Of a DNA stretch of 64,000 bases, positions 14,701-25,300 are shown in pieces. The position numbers were made by a program, and so were the translations under genes. Position 1 is the stretch's first letter. Every line of letters begins with the position of its first letter. The notes under the pieces were generated by a model that made no database searches, was not told the origin of the DNA, and saw only the letters and a program-made list of their open reading frames with translations. This DNA comes from Euryodendron excelsum (Eukaryota > Streptophyta > Magnoliopsida > Ericales > Pentaphylacaceae), in the NCBI GenBank assembly GCA_033060915.1, contig CM065390.1, positions 21,607,501-21,671,500 of the forward strand, read 5' to 3'.

Positions 14701-17700
14701 TGAATTATTTTGACATGATACACCAAATTGCCAATGGAGTCCTAACTTGGGCTCACTTTTGATTGTATGCTTGTAAATGGACATTGTGGAAAGTGGGAAT
14801 TGTTCTCTATATTTTATTCTAAATCCAGTTAGACATTTAATTTATTCTTACATCATGGGAAATGATTACTAGCACCTAAAAATGAAAATTTTTTGATCTT
14901 TTGATGTAGGGAAGAATTTTGTGGTCAAATTTAATTTAGCATAAAATATTATAGATATGTGTCTAATTAATTCCTTATACAATGTATATAGTGCAATAGC
15001 CTCAAAGAATGTAATTGCTGACTCGAATAAAGGAGAGAAACTTGATGGAAAGAACTATGATACCTGACAAAGGAAGGTTCAATACCTTCTCAACGAGTAA
15101 GAATTGCTCGACCATCTAATCAATAGCATGACAGCGCCAAAATCTGGCAGCACGGCCCAATATCGTCGTGATGAACAGACTTATAACACTTGGTTTAAAA
15201 TTGCGCGCTTTACTATGCTAAACTGCATGCATGATGACTTCATGAGAGAATTTGAGAAATTCTGCACTGCCAAAGAAATGTGAGAACAATTGCGTATTAA
15301 GTATGGTGGCACTACTGCCAATCGGCTGCATGTCTTGACTCTAAGGTTCAATCAGTATGTGATAGACCTAAAGCATACTATGACTAAACACCTTAGGGTG
15401 ATGTCTGCTATGATCAGAGAGATGAAAGTAGTTGGCAACGATCTCATAAACGAGCAACAAATTCTAGCTGTCATCTGGTCCTTACCTAAACCTATGTGGG
15501 GGACAAGTAAAACTTGTGCTCACACACAATGAGGGGATCAAGAACCTTAATGACATATCTCGCCATTTGCAGCTAGAGGCAAAGCGCGTAGGTGCGATCC
15601 GCAACACTGCGCTTGTTGCTCATGCTGGACATCGTAGGGGTTATAAGACCTAAAGCAATGGACAGTGAGGTGGAGCTAGACAAGCCAAACCTAAGAATCT
15701 GGGGCCAAAGGATGGTAGAGTGTCCAAACGCCACAGACGTAGGTGTGGTGGGAAGAAAGATAAGTCCAAGCTGAAGTGCTATAACTCTGGATAGAAGGGT
15801 CACTTCGCTCTGGATTGTACTGAGACGAATAAGGTAAACCCTAATACCAGTCTCTTAATATTTTTGTTTGCTCGCATGTCTTTGTGACTCATTGTCTCTC
15901 TAGTTGGATTGTAGACACAGGAGCAACCAAACATATAGCAAGAGATAGTGTTGGACATATAAATTACCGTCAGATCCCAGCAGGTAAACACCATGTGATT
16001 ATGGGAAATAGAGTGTAGGAAGATATCCTGCGAGTTGGCACCTATCAGCTTAAGATGCGTATTGGGCGCAATTTGCTTCTTCATGATGTGCTTTATGCAC
16101 TCACTATCTAATATAATCTACTTTCAGTTACCTCGTTATCACAGTTAGGATTTTCTTTCCAATTCAAGAACAATAGTTTATCTATTTATCTCAGTAGTGA
16201 GCTTTATGGTTATGGTACATTAAGGGATGATTTCTTTATGTTGGATTTGGATTCAAATAATTCTGTTATTTGTGTTGCATCTTCTTCTCCTGATGTGATG
16301 CATGATTCAATTAAATGGTATGCTAGACTTGGTCATATAGGACAAGAAAGAATAACTAGACTGGCTAGAAAAGGGCTTTTGAGCTTTCTCACCAAAGTAA
16401 GCCTACCTATTTGTAAGCCTTGTTTAGCTTGAAAGTCATGCAAAAAGCCTTTTGATAAGGCAATTAGGACTTCTCATCGATTAAAGCAGGTCCATTCCAA
16501 CATATGCAGACTAATGAATGTCAAGGCACGACATGGCGCATCCTACTTTATTACATTTATAGATGACTTCTCTCAATTTGGTTCAGTGTTTCTGTTGTCT
16601 CACCGCTACAAGACTTTGGATTGTTTCAAACACTTTGTAGCAGAGGTTGAGAATCAAAAAGAGAAGACTTTGAAAGTTCTTCGAACTAATAGAGGTCGAG
16701 AATATTTGTCTGATCAGTTCAAAGATATAAGTAAAGAAAAGGGGATACGCAGGCAGTTGACGACTCCTGACACTCCGTAACAAAATGGTGTTGCAGAGAG
16801 AAGGAATCGTCCTCTTCTAGATATGGTTAGGTTAATGACGGCACAAGCAAAACCCCCCGATAAGTTTTTGGGGGTATGCTTTTTTTACTGCTGCCTACAT
16901 CCTTAATTGAGTGCTTTCAAAGTCAGTTCTTACCACTCCATATGACTTATGAAAAGGCGAGAAGCCTAACTTGAAGGGCTTGCGCCCATGGGGATCTGTT
17001 GGGTATGTTCACAATTCCTCCTATAAATATGAAAAATTAGGCCCTAAAGCTAATAAATGTATTTTTATTAGATATTCAAAACACTCTAAGGGCTATGTTA
17101 TGTACAGTAAACACCCAGATAGGGAAATGACTAAGATTGAATCACGCGATGTTGATTTTCTAAAGGAGGATTTCCCAAAGCATTAGTGAAGTTAAGAGGG
17201 ATTTTGAACTCTATGAGTTAGAGAAACTCCAAGGAGATGCACTTTTATCTCAAAGGCATGATGAGGAATCCCAATCTCATTCTGTAGTTGCTGGAGATAG
17301 TAGGAGCGATCCCTTATCTAGTGAGAGTGTACCATTGGCAGACTCTCATGATTCATAGCTGCGTAGAAGCACTCGAGGAATAGTTCCTCGTCGCCACTTC
17401 GATATTGAAGGAGAGTCCTTCATAAGCATATCCGTAGATGCTGATTAGCCAACTTATCATGATGAAGCTATAACTTCACCTGCTTCTGAGAAATGACTAG
17501 TTGCTATGTAGGAAGAGATAAGTTCAATGACTAAGAATAATATATGGGAGTTGGTTGATCTTCTGCCCAGGTGCAAGACCATTGGCAACAAATGGGTCTT
17601 AAAGATCCAGCGTAAAGCCGATGGGTCAATTAATAAATACAAGGCCCGTCTTGTGGCGAAGGGTTATACCCAACAGGAGGGTGTAGACTACGAGGAGACG

Positions 17701-20700
17701 TTCTCCCCTGTGGTGAGATTTGCCTCCATTCGCCTTATTCTAGCTATCGTTGCACATTTAGATTTGGAATTATTCCAAATGGATGTAAAGATAGCATTTC
17801 TCAATGGAGACCTAGACAAGGAGATCTACATGGATCAACCCATTGGCTTTCAGGCAGAGGAACAAGAGCATAAGGTTTGTTGCTTGAAATGCTCCATTTA
17901 TGGCCTGAAACAATCGTCTAGGCAGTGGTATTTTTGGTTTCATCGAGCTATTATCTCTATAGGCTTCACGATGACTGAAGAAGACCATTGCGTGTATGTT
18001 AAAAGGAGAGAGAATAAGTTTCTTATTCTCTCGCTTTATGTGGACGATATTTTATTATCTTGCTTTATGTGGACGATATTTTGTTAGCTGGAAATGACTT
18101 GGAGATGATTGTCGCCACTCAAAAATAGTTGTCCTCCACATTTGAGATGAAGGACATGAGTCAGGCGAATTATGTGCTTGGGGCTAAGATATTAAGTGAT
18201 CGGTCTAAAAAGGTTCTTAGTTTATCTCAAGAGATTTATATAAAAAAAATTTAGAACGGTTCCGTATGCACTATTCGAAACCCATAGACACTCCAATGGA
18301 CAAAGATAAAATTCTTAGCATTGAGCAGTGTCCTAAGACAGAGGAAGCGAAGATGAATATGGCCAATCTTACATATGCCAGTGTAGTCGGCAATCTGATG
18401 TATGCTATGGTGTGTACTCTACTCGACCCGACATATGTTTTGCAATTAGTACGATCAGCCGATATCAGAGTAATCAAGGAGTTGCGCATTGGGCTGCAAT
18501 TAAGAGAATATTTTGGTATTTGTGAAGGACTACAGACCTTGTTTTATGCTACCAAGGTGGTAGTCTCAAATTAGCCGAATACAGTGATGCAAATAGATCT
18601 GCTGATAGAGATGAGCGTAAATCTGTCACAGGTTACGTTTTTATACTCAGAGGTGAAACTATTTTTTGGTGTAGTAAGAAACAGCAGTGTGTCTCCCTAT
18701 CCACCATGGAGTCAGAGTATGTGACATATACTGTTGCTGTTCAAGAGGGCTATATGGTTGAGGAGATTATTGCAGAGCTTTAGCATCTTAGGATATCTTG
18801 ATGAAACTATTGTGATTCATTGTGATAGCATAGCCACTATAGGTTATGCAAGGGATCCCAAGTATCATGGTAGGACTAAGCACATTGATATACTCAATAT
18901 CACTTCATTCAAGACATCATTGCGCAGGGACAAGTGGTCCTAAGGCATGTCTCCACCAACGATATGATTGCTAACCCATTGACCAAAGCCATTGCCAGAG
19001 ATGTTTTTCATAGGCATGTTGGGGGTTTGGAGTACGTAGGATTTGATATACTTATTTTGTTGGATGCTTTGGATTATATCTTATGTATTATGAGATAAGT
19101 TTTCATTTAATGGACATGATTGATACTTAGTTTACTTAGTGCACATCTTGTATTATGAGTAAATGTCACCAGACTTTATGATCGGCCCTCTCACACGGCC
19201 AATCGCATTAGCGCTGAGATAGCGAACAGGATAAGACACTGAATGATCACATAGGTACCATCATAATGTGATCTCCTTAGCACTTAGAAAGCTAGCAAGG
19301 GTTGATATTTTATTTATGTATATGTCTCCTTAGTAAGAGTTAAGATGAAACTATATGAGTCGAACATGGAGTTATCCACACCTTCATGAAGCCTATAAAT
19401 AGCCGAATGTGAGACTCTCGATAAGCTCAAGTTATGCGCTTTTGAGAGCGACTAGACTAAGATCCGTATGGTGTTAGAGTGTGATAGACCTTGAGTGGGA
19501 GCCCCATCATAGCATACATATTATACTTTATGTGCTATAAGACGACCATTGTGGGAGTGACAAGATACATCCCTACTTTGTCACTATGTGAACACTATGG
19601 ACTTTAAGTCCAAGTTTATACCATAGTTGCACGGAAACTCACTTTGGGGGCGGAAACGCGTTTTCCCGGAAACGCGTTTCCAGGACGGGGACAAAACTTG
19701 TTTCAAAAATTTAGAGAAAAGTTTCGAAAACGCGGGAAAAAAGTTTCAAAAACTTCTTGGAAACGTTTGGGAAACTTGTAGAAAACTCTTTGGATACTTA
19801 ACGAAAACTCTTGGAAAACGTTTGAGAAACTCTTGGGAAACGCTTCGGAAACGTAAAATGTTAATTTTTATACATTTTTTCCCTTAAGTTCTAACTAAGT
19901 ATCTATGAAATTATTTGCATAGGTTTCCACTAAGTTTCTCAAATCTTTCTACTAAGTTTCCTCAAGGTTTTTGCTAAATTTTCCAAAGATCTCCACTAAG
20001 TTTCTTAAAAGTCTCCTCTGAGTTTTGAAAAAGTTTCCTACTAAGTGTCCCAATCTTTTCCCGCTTCCCGTTTCCCCTTATATTTTTTGGTCGCGCTTCC
20101 TGCTTCTGTTTCCCCTAATGTCTCCCACTTTCGCTTCCCATTTTGGCAACTATGGTTTATAACCTTTGGGACTTAGAACTATGTCATGAATTTGAAGCTT
20201 AATGTTGCTACTTTAACATGTTATCTAAGGGTCACAAGGAATACGATCTAGCAGAGCATGTCTAGGAAAGCAGTTAAGTTTAGATGGATTGACATAAGTG
20301 GCTAAGAAAAGATCATTTTATATCACTCTAATGATTTGTTGCTCGTAGCCCGAGCGATTGTTTTAATCTTAGTTTTTTATATGGTCATGAGCATAAATGC
20401 ATTGAGCAGTCTTGCATAACTCTGTATTAGTTACAGGAGCCAAGAGGAGTTAGAGGTGCAAGATCTGGTGTGGTTTGGTGATTTGGGGTATACACGAGAT
20501 GATTAAATTGTAGTGTTATGTTAGTCAAATGGTAACCCGATAATCAGGATACAACTTGGAACATGTGTTCTTCGTATTGGACTATTGTAGCCCTCTACTG
20601 TACGACGAGGAAGACAGTCAGGAGTTATTGCATTCATTCGTGGTGTATTGCACGTGTTACACGAAGAGCTCATAAAGCAAGTAAGACAATCCATACATCG

Positions 20701-22333
20701 TATTGTAATCCGCATCAGGTATTATGTATACCTACACATATATTTTCCTACACCATTTGTTAAAGGAAATCTTCTCTCTTCCCACTAGCTTCTTCTTATT
20801 AAATTTCATTACAAATGATTCTTCCTGTTACATTTTCCCATTTATACTGCAGTCCATAGGAAACTTCCACCTTACTAATGTGGAAGAGCACACTACATAC
20901 ATATCATTTGCTATTGTATATAGGCCTGTGTACTATATTTGCCATTATGTAACCAATATAACACATTTTCTTGAACACCAAAGCATAAAACATTATTTTC
21001 CAAAAAAACAAAGAGTAATAACTTCCAGAAAAGGGAAAATTGCAACATATTTCTCTGGACAAAAAATTAGAGTGAGGAAAAAACGAACTCCTTTTGCAAA
21101 TGTCAAAACCAGCTAGTAGCGATGGACATATGGACCCAAGAGTGTCAGATTAGCAAGTGTCCAACACATCAATCACCAATATGAGGTGATTCCTAGTCAT
21201 GGAAGCATTTATTTGACTTATGATTAGTTCTTGGTATGAGAAGTGGCTTATTTAAGCCACCAGCTGATTCCAATTAATGCAACCTAATTCTTATATTAGA
21301 TAAAAATAATTCATCTATCCAATTGAACAAAATCTGGTGCAATATCTAATAACTCCACAAAGAATGCTGATTTCTAAAATCACACTACTTTGGATACTAA
21401 TGAAGGTCTTACCTGTATATTTTCAGCAACTGCTGTGGGTGGCCAGCTTGAACCATTTGTTGGGCTAAATTATGCAGCAATGGTAAAATTCGTGGTGGTA
21501 TGAGAGTAGGAGGCGTGTAAACAGCATTGTCCAGGTTATTGTTATGGTGTTCAGTGTGACTATTAGATAAAGGATTCTTGCCACTAGAATCACCCTGCTT
21601 TCCTGGTGATTCTGATGAAGGCCGCAATGAACTGGGGAGGCACTCAAAAAGGCGTTCAGGTTCCACGGGTTTGCTGAAAAAAAAAAAGGAATAAAAAGAA
21701 AATAAAATAAATGATCTTACATGAAAGACTAAAACAACGACATAATGCAGAATTAAGGAGTGAAGTCTCCAAATATTTTCATTATAAATCAGAAAATGAA
21801 ATGGATTAATTAATGACCTCTAAAAAGGAACAAGTTCTAATTGAATCAATACATGCTTAAACAACAACCACAATAGACCTTGTTTATGCAGAAGTAAGCA
21901 TGTTGACATTTATAAGATAAGAAGCAGTATCAAACTAAGAAAAGCAGAGCAGAACCAAATTACATGAAGTTCAACTTGTCAGTCAATGACCTTGATGTGA
22001 TGATCATTAAGTGTTAATCAAAACAACAGGATGCGCAATGCAAATTCCCTACATGCATACAATATCCAAGCAACATCCAATATAGGATGTCTTATATAAT
22101 ACACCAAAACACTAATGCTTTGTTTGGAATCCGGATTTTCGGTTGGAAAAATAACAGAAAAGGAAAACGTGAGGCAAAAGAGAACAAAAATACTCTTTTC
22201 ATTTTGTTCTCTTTTCCTTCACACTTCCTTTTCCCACCGAAAATCCGGATTCCAAACAGAGCATAAGAGAGAGAATTGGAGAAAACAATTGTCAAGGAGT
22301 TCAAATCTTTTTATTAAAAATATGGAAACTGAA

Positions 22334-22389
<56 letters not shown>

Positions 22390-25300
22390 ATTAGGGAAAA
22401 TTTGTGAAACACATTGATGTTTGCTTGGCCAGAAAGAAAGCATTAGCTAGCTATAGAAGCAAAAGGAATTCCAAGATTAGCAGTGCTTCGAGGGAAAGAA
22501 TGCTGGGCAGCTAGAAAAGATGTTGTTCCTAAATGAGGAAGGCCAAGATGCAAACTGCCTAAGATGGTTATGAATCCAATAAAGTGCACTATAAGGAAGA
22601 GTGGATTGTCCTTATTGGCTGAAATGTTAGGACAAGTAAAAGACCAGGTTTGCAACAGTAACGGAAGACATAAAACATGCAGTATGACCAAAGTAATTAC
22701 CATAGACAAAGCATAATGAAAAACAGGATTCAACAACCCAAAATAGTAGGAACAAGGCTTTGTTGAGTAGAGTTGAGGGCAAATGGAACAATAGATAAGG
22801 TAAATGTGCCAGTACCAGACACACAACACACCAACATCATTAAGAAACAAACAATGAAAAACAAAAGAAAAAAGAAAGCATTATTTAGAATGCAAGAATA
22901 AAACCTGTAGGATGATAAGAGTTGCTTGAACTCCTCTTCCAACTTTGAAATAGCCTTAGCAAGTAAATTATTTGCATGGTTGACCACCCCATCACTACTA
23001 TTAAAGCTTTTGTTGTTGCTGAAAAATCGAATGTTGTTTCTTAACTGCTCGATTGCTTCAAGATAACTTTCCAGGTCTTCATGAGGACCTTTAAGTATTT
23101 TAGCCTCTGCCTACATGTTGGAATAATAGAAGTATCAGCAATGGTAAACTAGAAACAAGAACAAGTATCAACCCATAACAATGAAACACCTGTAAAGCTC
23201 CGAAAGAAATAACTGCAGGGGAACCTTTAATGTTACAGTGAAAATTTTTAAAGCATGAAAAACAAACCCCCCCCCCCCCCCCCAAAAAAAAGCGGGCGGC
23301 CACTGCTCCCAGGCCCAAAAAACAAAATACCTTCTTCCTGTTCATGATTAAATTTATTTAATTGGAGCGCACACGTATGTCATATGCATGGGGAAGACTC
23401 CGATTTTAAAAGTTAGTGTACTTTTTAATTGATCAGCTATCTGGTCAAAGACCTGAGAGCAGAAATTTCTTTCATGAGTAAGGTATTGTACACCTGATAT
23501 ATAAGGTGGACCCCATTAGTACAGAAAAATCAAACCACTCACCAGGCTGCCCATATAGCAGGCTTGTTTGGGTGTTCTAACAAGCCAGTTTTAGGTAACC
23601 CATTAGCATAGGCGGTGGTCACCATGATCTAAAATGTTAACAATTTAATTTTTTTCACTTGTAAACTAATGTTGCATGACCCAGGTTGCCAGGTTTCCTT
23701 TGGGTTGGACCTCCACTATGGATTATTTCCAAAAGGGTTCGCTAGCCGAGTTAAATACAGGTTAAGTTTGTGAGAAGGTGCTTAAGCCCTGCCCAACTAA
23801 TTGCCAAGTGTAGAATCCATGTGGTTGGGAGAGACCCAATCACATGGAAAAACAATAAAGTCATTCACTAAAGACCCCTAATATTCTATTCCTATGTCCT
23901 TTATCAAAAAAAAAATTATTTCCTATGTCATACTCCTCTAGTTTTCATCTAATTTCCTTCTTGTTTCTAAGGAATTTTCCGTTTTCTCTACCAGATACTT
24001 TCAATTCCAACCTTAGGATGAAGTAAACAAAAAGTGTAGTCCATATGACATGTTACTTCATGCTTAAGTGTTGGCTAGGAAGGACTAACACGTGCACAGA
24101 CATCTATCACATCAAATGAGACATATTGTCTTTGGGAGGATTATGATATTACTCTGTCATATGTTACACATATGCTTCTAAAAAATATGAAGTACCCATA
24201 TTGGACACTTGACACTTGGATTCCGATATGTGTAAGGGTATAGGCTAGGAAGCACAGACACTCCGTTGGAGGAGCCGTACCCGTGTCGAACACATGTCGG
24301 ACACTCTGTTTTACGTGTCAGATTTTTTTTTTTTTTATTTTTACATCGGACACGGCTTGGACACACGTGTCCTATTTGAAAAACTTTAGGAACACAGCGG
24401 GGGCTCAACTATAAATTTTGAAACTAATTATTGGATTGAAGAAGAAGAAAACAAGTATGTTGCTTATATTGGTGGTTAATTTATTTTAAGTGTTCTTTAT
24501 GATTTTTATATTAGATGATGATGAATAGTTGATGAAGTGTAAAGATATTTTACTGTTTTCAATAGTTTATGAGTTTATAGTATTATGTATTGATGCAACA
24601 ATTTTTTTGTTGTTAATGTGTTTGTTTACTTTATCATTTTTAATGGAATGTAATAAACTAATCGTGAAAGATTTGCTACTGATTAAGTAGTGAAATATGT
24701 TGTTTTATTTATTTTAATTGGTGTTATCTTGTATGTTTTTTACTTTTTTTTAATATTGATACATATGACATATAAAAAATATAAAAAATATAAAAATATA
24801 TTCATATGTCATATCTCTGCCGTGTCGTGCCCTGCACTTTTTGAAAATTGTCGTGTCGGCGTGTCCGACACGTATCTTGTCCGTGTCCGTGTCCGTGTCC
24901 GTACTTCTTAGAGTATGGGTATGGGTATGGATACGTATCTGACATGTATCATTGGACATTCTCGTAGGACTATTAGTTGCTTGATCAGGGACCCTAGCCA
25001 TGTAACATGGACTTTGACACATTTTCAATTTATCATGCAAATTATTATAAGCTAGCAGAGTGGTAGTTACTAGGTTTTTAGAAGTTGAAAAAATTGTAGC
25101 TGCGCCTCAAATGTACCAAAAAAAGTATCTTTTCGAATAGGACAGCGGACACTGACCAAAAATTATTAGAAAAGTTCTATCATTAGCGGAAGACTGCAAC
25201 CAAATTTCCTTTGACCACATCACTTATTACATCTCATGTAACTATAAATTGTCAAAGATTCTATCACTACTTTCCTTTCATTAGCTTTAGATAAATCCTA

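Larger units (their letters stand above)
12903..20752 (+). mobile_element. full-length but dead Ty1/copia retrotransposon in intron 4
   Basis: A 7.85-kb element begins TGCATGG and ends TTCCTACA. The same 8 bp, CCATTTGT, lies on both sides (12895-12902 and 20753-20760); copia duplications are usually 5 bp, so part of the match may be chance. It lies antisense to EXO70A1. A primer-binding site follows the left LTR, and gag, protease, integrase, reverse transcriptase and RNase H follow in copia order, all with stops. The right LTR is shortened and a 535-bp DNA transposon has inserted upstream of it. Confidence 0.9.

Noticed and set aside
22115..22443. ORFs encoding Cys-Val or His-Thr runs
   Set aside because: They are translations of the (TG)n microsatellite and the flanking MITE.
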